A stretch of DNA of 16,092 bases from Enterococcus_I eurekensis (GCF_042654605.1 NZ_JBHSGT010000035.1:1-16092); one strand, 5' to 3'. Shown: positions 1 to 6,895, counted from the first letter of the stretch. The notes: a model not told the origin generated them from the letters alone. Numbers and translations: made by a program.

Positions 1-216
1 GAAACAAAATAGACTGTTATAACAAGGTTTTTGAAGCTTTTTTGAAAAATTATGAATTATTCAGGTTATAGTATAACCTCTTATATATTTGCACTATTTG
101 AACTTTTTTATTTTATATCATTAAACATACTCGGATTGTAAAACAATAAATTAAACTTTCTTTCAACCTGTAAGGACATCTAGATTCAATATCAGTACAT
201 TCATTAATAATACTAT
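1..216. other. AT-rich intergenic DNA downstream of tuf
   Basis: No open reading frame with a ribosome binding site is visible here on either strand. The stretch is very AT-rich. The only distinct structure is the short palindrome at 63-79, listed separately. The gene it belongs to probably lies outside the window. Confidence 0.5.
63..79. repeat. Short perfect palindrome
   Basis: AGGTTATA at 63-70 is the exact reverse complement of TATAACCT at 72-79, with a single central G. A one-base centre is too tight for an RNA hairpin, so a protein-binding DNA palindrome is more natural than a terminator. No promoter or gene beside it identifies a regulator. Confidence 0.4.
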
Positions 217-257
217 TTAAAAAAGACACCCCTCATTAAATTAACGAGAAGTGTCCT
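217..257 (-). terminator. Rho-independent terminator of tuf
   Basis: Read on the minus strand, GACACTTCTCG pairs with the segment ending GAGGGGTGTC through Watson-Crick and G-U pairs (225-255). It is followed directly by TTTTTTAAATA. It lies 18 bases past the tuf stop codon, so it ends the tuf transcript. Confidence 0.85.
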
Positions 258-273
258 TGCTATCTATTTATTA

Positions 274-1461
274 TTATTTAGAAATCTCTGTAACCATTCC
301 TGAACCAACCGTGCGTCCACCTTCACGAATTGAGAAAGTTGTACCTTTTTCAATTGCAACTGGATGGATTAATTCCACATCAATTGCCACGTTATCGCCA
401 GGCATAACCATTTCTGTGCCATCACCTAAACGAATATTACCGGTAACATCGGTTGTTCTTAAGTAAAATTGTGGTCGATAATTATTAAAGAATGGAGTAT
501 GACGACCGCCTTCTTCTTTGCTAAGCACATAGATTTCTGCTTTGAAATTCGTATGTGGTGTGATAGAACCCGGTTTGGCAATTACTTGACCACGTTCAAC
601 TTCATCTCTCGTTATCCCTCTTAACAATAGCCCTACGTTATCGCCCGCTTCTCCACGATCCAACGTTTTACGAAACATTTCAATTCCAGTCACAATCGCT
701 TTTTTCGTTTCTTTTTTAATTCCAACGATTTCTACTTCATCGCCTACACTAACAGCCCCTCTTTCGATACGACCAGAAACAACCGTACCACGACCTGAAA
801 TTGAGTATACATCTTCAACTGATAACAGCAATGGTTTGTCTGTTTCACGAACCGGTGTTGGAATGTAAGTATCTACCGTATCCATTAATTCCATGATTGC
901 AGCTTCTGCATCAGGATCACCTTGAATCGCTTTTAAAGCAGAACCTTTGATAATTGGGGTGTCATCACCTGGAAAATCGTATTCAGAAAGTAAATCACGT
1001 ACTTCCATTTCAACTAAATCAATTAATTCATCATCATCCACTAGATCCGTTTTATTTAAGAAGACAACTAAATATTTAACACCAACTTGACGGGATAACA
1101 AAATGTGTTCTCTCGTTTGTGGCATTGGACCATCTGTTGCGGAAACAACTAAGATTGCACCGTCCATTTGAGCCGCACCGGTAATCATATTTTTAACATA
1201 ATCCGCGTGTCCTGGGGCATCGATATGTGCATAGTGTCTTTTTTCTGTTTCGTATTCAACGTGTGACGCATTAATTGTAATCCCACGCTCACGTTCTTCT
1301 GGAGCGCCGTCAATACTTGCGTAGTCTTGAGGGTTTGCTAGGCCTTTTTTAGCTAGCACACTCGTAATCGCAGCGGTCAAAGTTGTTTTTCCGTGATCGA
1401 CGTGTCCAATTGTTCCAATGTTTACATGCTCTTTGGTTCTTTCAAAATGTTGTTTTGCCAT
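274..1461 (-). CDS. tuf: Translation elongation factor Tu, stand-alone second-copy type (tufB-like)
   Basis: EF-Tu is the cytoplasmic GTPase that brings aminoacyl-tRNA to the ribosomal A site. The 395-residue protein is full length. G1 GHVDHGKT is at 19-26, the switch II region DAPGH at 81-85, G4 NKTD at 136-139 and G5 GSAL at 173-176, followed by both beta-barrel domains. The start at 1461 has AGGAGG nine bases upstream. Unlike the usual str-operon copy it has no fusA or rpsG beside it, and it has its own promoter and terminator. Several residues (HIDAPGHADY rather than the HVDCPGHADY common in Firmicutes, SRQVGVK, LLSEYDFPGDD) match streptococcal and lactococcal EF-Tu as I remember them. 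That agrees with the tufB gene reported in many enterococci and thought to come from a streptococcus. The function is certain; the tufB assignment is inference. Confidence 0.97.
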   Translation of the reverse strand: MAKQHFERTKEHVNIGTIGHVDHGKTTLTAAITSVLAKKGLANPQDYASIDGAPEERERGITINASHVEYETEKRHYAHIDAPGHADYVKNMITGAAQMDGAILVVSATDGPMPQTREHILLSRQVGVKYLVVFLNKTDLVDDDELIDLVEMEVRDLLSEYDFPGDDTPIIKGSALKAIQGDPDAEAAIMELMDTVDTYIPTPVRETDKPLLLSVEDVYSISGRGTVVSGRIERGAVSVGDEVEIVGIKKETKKAIVTGIEMFRKTLDRGEAGDNVGLLLRGITRDEVERGQVIAKPGSITPHTNFKAEIYVLSKEEGGRHTPFFNNYRPQFYLRTTDVTGNIRLGDGTEMVMPGDNVAIDVELIHPVAIEKGTTFSIREGGRTVGSGMVTEISK

Positions 1462-1538
1462 AGCGCAAACCTCCTATAATCGTTGTACAAAAATCAATGG
1501 TTAAGAAATAACTGACCATCTTTGACCTTTGTGTAATT

Positions 1539-1567
1539 ATCATACTCCCTTTACTTTTTAACCGCAA
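1539..1567 (-). promoter_or_regulatory. Probable tuf promoter
   Basis: On the minus strand there is a -35-like TTGCGG (1567-1562), a 17-base spacer and a -10-like TATGAT (1544-1539). This would give an untranslated leader of about 70 bases before the tuf start. The -35 match is only moderate. Confidence 0.5.
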
Positions 1568-1631
1568 ATAATACGCTCAATCGATTGATCCAAGCTCTGG
1601 GTTTTTCATTTCTCTATTCAAAAATTTAAGG

Positions 1632-1681
1632 TATACTATAAAAGAACAAGCGCTTCGCTTGAACCCTCAACAAAGTAGGTG
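1632..1681 (+). promoter_or_regulatory. Possible -10 box and leader hairpin of the small basic protein
   Basis: TATACT at 1632-1637 is a good -10 box, but I see no clear -35 at the right distance. A short hairpin follows in the leader: CAAGCG (1647-1652), loop CTT, CGCTTG (1656-1661). The ribosome binding site AGTAGGTGA lies at 1674-1682. Confidence 0.4.
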
Positions 1682-1687
1682 AACCCC

Positions 1688-1846
1688 TTGGGTAAATATC
1701 AATTAGATTCAAAAGGCAAAGCATCGGTTGCCAAATTTCACGAAAAGAACGTTCCTGAAAAAATGGACAAAAATCAACGCATTAAAGAACTTCGTGAACA
1801 ACATTTAAAAAAAGCGGCTCTTAAAAAGAAGCCAATCAATAATTAA
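1688..1846 (+). CDS. Small basic protein of unknown function (52 aa)
   Basis: I do not recognise this protein. A TTG start at 1688 sits about five bases after AGTAGGTGA, close to the ideal ribosome binding site. An in-frame GTG at 1679 overlaps that site and is less likely. The product begins MGKYQLDSKGKASV, is very rich in lysine, and has no membrane segment or cysteine. Residues 26-48 (MDKNQRIKELREQHLKKAALKKK in outline) look like one charged helix. It lies between a possible promoter and a strong terminator, so it appears to be a single-gene unit that is really expressed. High lysine and small size would suit a nucleic-acid or ribosome-associated protein, but that is a guess. Confidence 0.7.
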   Translation: MGKYQLDSKGKASVAKFHEKNVPEKMDKNQRIKELREQHLKKAALKKKPINN

Positions 1847-1849
1847 AAC

Positions 1850-1911
1850 AAAAGACGTCCCAACAAACACACTGACTAAAATGGTGCGCTGCTTGTTGAG
1901 ACGTCTTTTTA
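1850..1911. terminator. Bidirectional terminator between convergent genes
   Basis: AAAGACGTC (1851-1859) pairs with GACGTCTTT (1900-1908), and after one mismatch CAACAA pairs with TTGTTG. A T-run follows on the plus strand and an A-rich stretch precedes it, so it can serve both the small plus-strand gene and the minus-strand tetR-type gene. Confidence 0.8.
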
Positions 1912-1919
1912 TTTCGATG

Positions 1920-2516
1920 TTAACGAATGCCTTGTAAAAGCCATTTTGTCCGAAAACGGAAATCTTTTAGTAACTCTGCAGTTGTCCACTGATTAACAAT
2001 AAAATCAGTCAAAGCGTCCATCACTAAGGCCATAATAAAATATAAAAAACTAAGGGCTTCGTCTGCGTCACTAATGTTAAACTGATTTTGGGCAAGCAAG
2101 GCTTTCCATTGTTTAATCATCGATGATTCCTCTGGTAATGGTTCACGCTTTGTATTCGATAAAAGATTCGTTTGGGTGCATAACTTTAACTTTTTCCAAT
2201 TTTCATCATTTGTATCTAGCTCACTGCACCACTCAAGGTAACGTTCGATTCCTGCAAAAAAATCACTTTGATCTTTATAAATAAATGTTAAAATATCTCC
2301 ATGAATTTGTTTCGCACTTTCACGAACGGTATATAAATAAGCATCTTCTAAATCAAGGAAATATTTGTAAAAAGCCCCTCGTGAAATTTCCGTTGCTTCA
2401 ACAATTTGCGAAACTTTAATTTGGCTAACGGGTTGATTATAAAAAATATCCAATAAAACAGTATCCATTTTTTTACGTTTCTCTGGTTTCAGGTGAAAAA
2501 AAGTTGGACTAGGCAT
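1920..2516 (-). CDS. TetR-family transcriptional regulator, HrtR/FhtR-like by context
   Basis: This is a 198-residue one-component repressor. The N-terminal DNA-binding domain is clear at about residues 14-60, with the helix-turn-helix in VSQIVEATEISRGAFYKYF. The ligand-binding domain follows and ends with a hydrophobic helix (about 155-173). The start at 2516 has AGGAGG ten bases upstream, rather far but acceptable. The gene follows an FtsX-type exporter on the same strand and has its own promoter-like sequence. Two identical-pattern palindromes flank the exporter promoter and are its most likely targets. In Lactococcus (HrtR) and E. faecalis (FhtR), TetR proteins of this sort sense heme and release HrtBA. 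HrtR is reported to use His72 and His149. Here His72 is present (KQIHGD), but there is no histidine after it; Cys97 and Cys113 are the other candidate ligands. Family is sure; heme sensing is inference. Confidence 0.9.
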   Translation of the reverse strand: MPSPTFFHLKPEKRKKMDTVLLDIFYNQPVSQIKVSQIVEATEISRGAFYKYFLDLEDAYLYTVRESAKQIHGDILTFIYKDQSDFFAGIERYLEWCSELDTNDENWKKLKLCTQTNLLSNTKREPLPEESSMIKQWKALLAQNQFNISDADEALSFLYFIMALVMDALTDFIVNQWTTAELLKDFRFRTKWLLQGIR

Positions 2517-2562
2517 TTATTTTTTTCCTCCTCTTACTCAACGAGCGATTATTATTCTCTCT

Positions 2563-2591
2563 ATTATAAACGTTTTAGACGGTTTTATCAC
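2563..2591 (-). promoter_or_regulatory. Possible separate promoter for the TetR gene
   Basis: On the minus strand, GTGATA (2591-2586), a 17-base spacer and a perfect TATAAT (2568-2563) lie 47 bases before the tetR-type start codon. This suggests the regulator is also transcribed on its own and not only by read-through from the exporter genes. The -35 is a 4 of 6 match. Confidence 0.5.
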
Positions 2592-2618
2592 CCGTTTCAA
2601 GCCATTTAAAAGCATATC

Positions 2619-3293
2619 TTATTTTTCTTCGATTAACTGACCATCTTCCATGCGATAAACGCGATCACTCCATTGAATCATTCGAGCATCGTGCGTTACC
2701 ATCACCGTTGCTTTCTTTTTCTCATGGGCTTCTTTCACCAACAACTTTACGACTTCATAGGCATGATCGGTATCTAAGCTAGCCGTTGGTTCATCAGCTA
2801 AAATCAAGCTTGGGTTATTAAATAAGGCACGTCCAATTGCCACTCGTTGGCGTTCACCACCAGATAAATCACGTGGATATTTTTCCTGTAAATCCAAAAT
2901 ATCTAATGATGATAGCAGCTCTTCGATGCGTTCTTTTTCTCGTTTTGTGCCAGAAACTTTATCGACCAAATAAAATTGTTCTTTAACCTTTAAAAAAGGA
3001 ATTAGGTTCGAACTTTGTAAAATAAAGCCAATATCTTTAAAACGTAACTTCGCCCGTTGTTTTTCATTTAGACGGCTAAAGTTGGTTTGATTGATCATAA
3101 TTTCACCAGATGTCGGATTTTGTAAGCCACCTGCAATTGTTAAAAAGGTGCTTTTTCCTGAACCTGATGGTCCGATAATACTTATAAACTCGCCTTCTTT
3201 CACCCGAAAATCAAGGCCTTTAAGTGCGGTCACTTCTGTTTTATCTTTACCAAAAGTTTTAACAATTTGATTCATTACAAGTACGTCTTTCAT
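2619..3293 (-). CDS. ABC transporter ATPase, HrtA/MacB-LolD type
   Basis: This 224-residue ATPase powers the permease encoded just before it. Walker A GPSGSGKST is at 41-49, the Q-loop glutamine at 93, the signature LSGGERQR at 143-150, Walker B LILADE at 163-168 with the D-loop SLD, and the H-loop histidine at 201. Length and layout fit the MacB/LolD/HrtA group of stand-alone ATPases that pair with FtsX-type permeases. The ribosome binding site GGAGGG is made from the last two glycine codons of the permease gene, seven bases before the start, so the two genes are translationally linked. The pairing with an FtsX-type permease and a TetR regulator points to HrtA, the heme-efflux ATPase. Antimicrobial-peptide export is the main alternative. 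Confidence 0.93.
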   Translation of the reverse strand: MKDVLVMNQIVKTFGKDKTEVTALKGLDFRVKEGEFISIIGPSGSGKSTFLTIAGGLQNPTSGEIMINQTNFSRLNEKQRAKLRFKDIGFILQSSNLIPFLKVKEQFYLVDKVSGTKREKERIEELLSSLDILDLQEKYPRDLSGGERQRVAIGRALFNNPSLILADEPTASLDTDHAYEVVKLLVKEAHEKKKATVMVTHDARMIQWSDRVYRMEDGQLIEEK

Positions 3294-3297
3294 TTGA

Positions 3298-4377
3298 TTA
3301 CCCTCCTATTGCTGAAATTGGATCAACTTTTGTGACTGTACGAATTGAAAACAGACCACCTAAAACAGCGACTACGATTAAGATACCGCTATACAAGAAC
3401 CACTGCATTAAATCAAAAGCAAATGGCATCGCACTTGGTAAAATGAGGCTCGTTCCATAAGCTGCAGCAAAAGCAAGGAAGACTCCAATTAAGCCGACAA
3501 TAAATGATTGTCCGATAATTGATTTTGCAATGAAACTTGTTCGAATCCCTTGAGCTTTCATAACGCCAAAAATCGCGGTTTTTTGTAAGGTAATCACGTA
3601 CATAAAGATGCCGACAATCGCTGTGGCAATCACAAACAAGAAGTAAATCATTGAATTCAAAGTTAGATTTTGGGCAGAAAAACCTGGTAAGTTTTCAATA
3701 AAATCAACAGTTGTTAACTGACTTAATTCCGTTCCGCTCGTATTATCTAACGTTGCATTTGCTTCTTTAGCAACGACAATATTGATTGGTTTCTCATCAT
3801 CTGATGCAAAAGGTTGGGTGTTGTATTTTAATTTTGTCCAAGTATCTAATGATGTATAGACTACCGGTGTCACAGTATAAAAGGTCTCAGGGAAAATACC
3901 GACAATCGTCATTTTTTCCTCGGAACGACCAATTTTGATTTGATCGCCTACCTCAAATCCTTCTTCAGCTAAATTTTTAGAAATAATAATTTCATCTTCG
4001 GCGGTAAACGAACGACCTTCTATGACTTTCGGTAATAAAAAGGCATCTTCTTCGGTACCAAAAATCGAAGTATTGATTTTTTCGCCATCGCCAATCACGA
4101 CACTACTATATAAGCCAATACTCGCTTTATTTTTAGCCTCCACACGCTCAATATCACCTCTGGTTAATTGCGAAGCCGCAAACATATCATTGGCATCCTC
4201 AGACAATACGACGGTTTGCGCATCCCAATCGACAATCACTTGTTTAAATTCCCAGTTCAAACCGGTTGCTAAGCCCGATAAAATAAAAACAACGTAAGCA
4301 ATCAAAAACATTATTCCTATAATCAAACTGTATCTTAATTTCGAATATCTCATTTCTTTTAATGCTAGAAACATCAT
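3298..4377 (-). CDS. ABC transporter permease, FtsX/MacB type, HrtB-like
   Basis: This 359-residue membrane protein has the four-helix plan of FtsX-type permeases. TM1 is at about 16-38, a large extracellular domain at about 40-235, and three C-terminal helices at about 240-262, 287-310 and 322-345, ending in the typical VDPISAIGG tail. The N-terminus MFLALKEMRYSKLRYSLIIGI resembles HrtB proteins as I recall them. A start at 4377 or the adjacent ATG at 4374 both fit the AGGGGG ribosome binding site. The gene is first in the permease-ATPase-regulator order, and its promoter carries two palindromic operators. In Firmicutes HrtBA removes toxic heme from the membrane. The substrate here is inferred from architecture, not proven by any motif. 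Confidence 0.88.
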   Translation of the reverse strand: MMFLALKEMRYSKLRYSLIIGIMFLIAYVVFILSGLATGLNWEFKQVIVDWDAQTVVLSEDANDMFAASQLTRGDIERVEAKNKASIGLYSSVVIGDGEKINTSIFGTEEDAFLLPKVIEGRSFTAEDEIIISKNLAEEGFEVGDQIKIGRSEEKMTIVGIFPETFYTVTPVVYTSLDTWTKLKYNTQPFASDDEKPINIVVAKEANATLDNTSGTELSQLTTVDFIENLPGFSAQNLTLNSMIYFLFVIATAIVGIFMYVITLQKTAIFGVMKAQGIRTSFIAKSIIGQSFIVGLIGVFLAFAAAYGTSLILPSAMPFAFDLMQWFLYSGILIVVAVLGGLFSIRTVTKVDPISAIGG

Positions 4378-4397
4378 GCGAACCCCCTAATAATATT

Positions 4398-4414
4398 AGT
4401 GACGACTTGTCACT
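4398..4414. promoter_or_regulatory. Operator 1 of the HrtBA-like genes
   Basis: AGTGAC-GACTT-GTCACT is a 17-base palindrome with six-base arms and a five-base centre. It lies between the -10 box and the permease ribosome binding site, where a bound repressor would block transcription. It shares arms and spacing exactly with operator 2. Confidence 0.75.
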
Positions 4415-4419
4415 TTTGA

Positions 4420-4449
4420 ATAATAGCACACCAAGTGACACTTTGTCAC
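4420..4449 (-). promoter_or_regulatory. Promoter of the HrtBA-like genes
   Basis: On the minus strand there is a -35 GTGACA (4449-4444, 5 of 6), an 18-base spacer and a -10 TATTAT (4425-4420) preceded by TGC, an extended -10. The -35 lies inside operator 2 and the start point would fall next to operator 1, which is a classic repressible layout. Confidence 0.7.
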
Positions 4450-4452
4450 TTG
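4432..4452. promoter_or_regulatory. Operator 2 of the HrtBA-like genes
   Basis: CAAGTGACA (4432-4440) and TGTCACTTG (4444-4452) are perfect reverse complements around CTT. The core AGTGAC-N5-GTCACT is the same as in operator 1, with the two cores offset by 36 bases. This overlaps the -35 box. The TetR protein encoded two genes on is the natural binder. Confidence 0.78.
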
Positions 4453-4569
4453 AGAAGTTTTAAAAATCTAAATTTTTTCTCTCATTCATTTTTTTATTAA
4501 ATATTAAAAATCTGCTACAATAATAGAAAAGGCTTTCACTAAAAAACCAATGAAGTGGAGAGACGTTTT

Positions 4570-4734
4570 TTGAAATTAAAGGTAACGAAGTGGGTCATGC
4601 TTGTTGCAATTGCTATCGGTATTGTTGGTTATTTTTGGTTTAAGGATCTCGGTCTTTCATATTGCATGATTTCTTTATCTCTTGTAGTCACAACGGTACG
4701 AATCATTGAAATGATAAAAATAAAAGAGGAATAA
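4570..4734 (+). CDS. Small membrane peptide (54 aa), unknown function
   Basis: I do not recognise this protein. The TTG start at 4570 follows GGAGAG by about seven bases. A TACAAT -10 box (4516-4521) preceded by TGC, an extended -10, lies 49 bases upstream. The product begins with the basic segment LKLKVTKW, then has a hydrophobic helix at about residues 8-23 and a second at about 29-44, and ends in a charged tail rich in Lys and Glu. It is thus a two-helix hairpin membrane peptide. A 14-base inverted repeat overlapping its stop codon would end the transcript. It stands alone between the exporter operon and the MFS gene. A type I toxin is conceivable from size and shape, but there is no antisense RNA evidence; an ordinary small membrane protein is equally possible. 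Confidence 0.65.
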   Translation: MKLKVTKWVMLVAIAIGIVGYFWFKDLGLSYCMISLSLVVTTVRIIEMIKIKEE

Positions 4735-4775
4735 CGCTTCTTTTTTGCATGAAAGCATTAAAGAAGCGTTATTTA
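4730..4775 (+). terminator. Hairpin terminator overlapping the stop of the 54-aa gene
   Basis: AATAACGCTTCTTT (4730-4743) and AAAGAAGCGTTATT (4760-4773) are perfect reverse complements, with an inner GCATGAAAGC that can also fold. The T-tract after it is weak (TTATTTATT), so termination may be incomplete. Confidence 0.65.
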
Positions 4776-4925
4776 TTGAAAGCTTTTTCATTCTTAACGT
4801 CTCTTTTCCCACTAAGAATCCTTTTCACAAAATAAATCCTTTTCTTTTAAAATTTAATGCGCTTTCTTTCACATTCTAGTGTATACTAAAGCAGTTAGAT
4901 AAAATAATAAAGGAGAGAAGTTTTT

Positions 4926-6182
4926 ATGGAACAAATGCTAGTAAACAGCAAAAAACTGAAAAACAGATGGTTAATCGCACTCTCCGGAGTCATGTTACAC
5001 TTATCCATCGGTTCCGCTTATGCGTGGAGTATTTACACAAATCCAATCCAACAATCCAGTAATTGGTCTGAAGGGCAAATCTCATTTGCATTTAGTTTAG
5101 CTATTTTTTGTTTAGGCTTTTCAGCAGCATTTATGGGTCATTTGACTGACAAATACGGTCCGCGTATGACCGGAACAATCTCAGCAATTTTCTTTGGAAC
5201 AGGGATTGCGCTAACGGGTTTTGCAATTAGCATTACCTCATTACCGTTGCTTTATTTAAGCTATGGTTTAATCGGGGGAATTGGTTTAGGGACCGGATAT
5301 GTGACACCGGTTTCAACAATGATGGCTTGGTTCCCAGATCGTCCAGGCTTAGCAACAGGAATGGCAATTATGGGATTTGGTTTTGCGACATTAATCACAA
5401 CACCTATTGCTGAAGCATTAATGTCAACTGTCGGGTTGATCAATACGTTCTATGTTTTGGGTGCTAGCTACTTCATCATTATGTTCCTTTCAGCCCAATA
5501 TTTAGAAAAACCACCTGTTGGTTGGGTACCTGAAGGATTCAAAGAAGATAAAACTAAAAAAGAAGATAAAACTAAAACAAGTGGTCCGGCATACACTGCC
5601 AATGAAGCAGTTAAAACAAAACGCTTTTGGATGTTATGGACAATGCTCTTCATTAACATCACTTGTGGTATTGCTATTATTTCTGCCGCAGCACCGCTTG
5701 CTCAAAAATCAACTGGTATGACAGCTGGTCTGGCTGCCACAATGGTAGCGATTATGGGTATTTTCAATGGCGGAGGTCGTTTTGTCTGGGCAACAGTTTC
5801 GGACTATATCGGTCGCCCAAATGTCTTTACGGCTTACTTTGTCATTGATGTGGTTGCCTTAATTACCCTTTACTTTACAAGTTCACCAATTGCCTTTATC
5901 ATTTTGATTTGCATCATTATGACTTGCTATGGTGGAGGTTTCTCAGCTGTTCCAGCCTATGTCAGTGACATTTTCGGTAACAAATCTGTTGCCAGCATCC
6001 ACGGTTATATTTTAACTGCGTGGGCAATGGCAGGTATGGCAGGTCCGTTATTACTTTCTTGGATCACGGATATATCTGGTTCGTATGCAACAGCCATGCT
6101 TGTTTTTGCTGCAATGTCAGCCGTCGCACTTGTCTTATCATTAGTGATTCGTCGTGACATCGCGAAACATGCGGTTAAATAA
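4926..6182 (+). CDS. MFS transporter, OxlT-like (oxalate:formate antiporter family)
   Basis: This 418-residue carrier has 12 predicted helices and a charged central loop at about 195-232. The family-type motif GHLTDKYGPR is at 71-80 between helices 2 and 3. The stretch GGIGLGTGYVTPVSTMMAWF, followed by PDRPGLATGMAIMGFG, is typical of the oxalate/formate antiporter branch, whose lactic acid bacterial members move small carboxylates. The substrate here cannot be read from sequence. The start at 4926 follows AAAGGAGAGAAG. A TATACT box at 4882-4887 may be the -10, but no good -35 is visible. The central loop holds KEDKTK twice in tandem, from an exact 18-base duplication. The gene is monocistronic, with a clean terminator after it. 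Confidence 0.88.
   Translation: MEQMLVNSKKLKNRWLIALSGVMLHLSIGSAYAWSIYTNPIQQSSNWSEGQISFAFSLAIFCLGFSAAFMGHLTDKYGPRMTGTISAIFFGTGIALTGFAISITSLPLLYLSYGLIGGIGLGTGYVTPVSTMMAWFPDRPGLATGMAIMGFGFATLITTPIAEALMSTVGLINTFYVLGASYFIIMFLSAQYLEKPPVGWVPEGFKEDKTKKEDKTKTSGPAYTANEAVKTKRFWMLWTMLFINITCGIAIISAAAPLAQKSTGMTAGLAATMVAIMGIFNGGGRFVWATVSDYIGRPNVFTAYFVIDVVALITLYFTSSPIAFIILICIIMTCYGGGFSAVPAYVSDIFGNKSVASIHGYILTAWAMAGMAGPLLLSWITDISGSYATAMLVFAAMSAVALVLSLVIRRDIAKHAVK
5541..5576 (+). repeat. Exact 18-base tandem duplication inside the MFS gene
   Basis: AAAGAAGATAAAACTAAA occurs twice without a gap (5541-5558 and 5559-5576). It encodes KEDKTK twice in the cytoplasmic central loop. The length is a multiple of three, so a change in copy number would keep the frame. 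Confidence 0.95.
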
Positions 6183-6192
6183 TTTAAAACGT

Positions 6193-6220
6193 AAGAGAGC
6201 TTTTAACAGCTCTCTTTTTT
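6193..6220 (+). terminator. Rho-independent terminator of the MFS gene
   Basis: AAGAGAGC (6193-6200), loop TTTTAACA, GCTCTCTT (6209-6216) and then a T-run, starting ten bases after the stop codon. Confidence 0.9.
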
Positions 6221-6225
6221 CGTAC

Positions 6226-6260
6226 AAAAAACAGATCAATCGCTAGGATTCACCTGTTTT
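6226..6260 (-). terminator. Terminator of the small lipoprotein gene
   Basis: On the minus strand AAAACAG (6260-6254) pairs with CTGTTTT (6234-6228), and a T-run follows. The stem is short (seven pairs, mostly A-T), so it is weaker than its neighbour. Confidence 0.6.
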
Positions 6261-6266
6261 CGTTTT

Positions 6267-6752
6267 TTATTGAATATAGCTCATAACCATCACATAACGA
6301 TTCTCTTCTTGTGGACCCACCGTAATCTGTAAAATCGCACCATCGTACGAACCAAAAATCGCCCACGTTTCTTCCTCATCGCTACTTTGTTCGGTCACTT
6401 CCGTCACACCAAGTTCTTTGACTAAATCTTGATAAAAAGCTTTGACTTCTTCATAAGAATTTTTTGTAGCATAACCAATTGTAAATTCCCGACTATCTTC
6501 ACCGCCATTTGAAATTTCAGTTAAATCCATGACATCATCCATTAAAAATTCCTCTTTGTCGATTGCCGATTTCCCTGATTCTTTATCATCATTCTCTTTT
6601 TCTTCGGCAGCAGCTGGCATTTCTTCTGATTGCTCTTCCATCATTTCTGAAGAATCCGCTACGGGTACACTACTTGGCGGGCTTTCGTTTTTAGCACAAG
6701 AACTTAGTAAAAAAAGACTTAAGACGGAACTAACCATGATTACTCTTTTCAA
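6267..6752 (-). CDS. Small acidic lipoprotein, unknown function
   Basis: I chose the TTG at 6752 as start because GGAGGA (6766-6761) is a good ribosome binding site eight bases before it. The longer in-frame start, GTG at 6767, overlaps that site. From TTG the protein begins MKRVIMVSSVLSLFLLSSC, a classic lipoprotein signal with Cys19 as the lipidated residue. A long acidic, Glu-rich linker follows (about 20-65), then a small alpha/beta domain (about 70-161) containing YATKNSYEEVKAFYQDLVKELG. The layout is that of a tethered surface sensor or binding protein. I do not recognise the folded domain. An extended -10 (TGC TAAAAT, 6826-6818) lies upstream without a clear -35. Confidence 0.8.
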   Translation of the reverse strand: MKRVIMVSSVLSLFLLSSCAKNESPPSSVPVADSSEMMEEQSEEMPAAAEEKENDDKESGKSAIDKEEFLMDDVMDLTEISNGGEDSREFTIGYATKNSYEEVKAFYQDLVKELGVTEVTEQSSDEEETWAIFGSYDGAILQITVGPQEENRYVMVMSYIQ

Positions 6753-6895
6753 TTTTTCATCCTCCACTCAATAAACAAACACAGGTAACTGGGCATCATC
6801 ATTAACGTTTCACAAACATTTTAGCACAATGGTTTGATGGTTAATAACTTTATGCCTGGTTTTTTCACAAACTTTTTTTGTTTATCGAATAATTC

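Noticed and set aside
251..466. Open frame antisense to the 3' end of tuf
   Set aside because: It is a shadow of a highly biased coding sequence with no ribosome binding site and no recognisable product. Antisense frames in other genes of the window were dropped for the same reason.
4776..4789. TGAAAGCTTTTTCA as a catabolite (cre) site for the MFS gene
   Set aside because: It lacks the central CG and lies about 135 bases before the start codon, away from any good promoter. It also directly follows the hairpin of the preceding gene.
6753..6767. GTG start at 6767 for the small lipoprotein
   Set aside because: The GTG overlaps the GGAGGA ribosome binding site that serves TTG 6752, and it would put acidic residues before the signal peptide.
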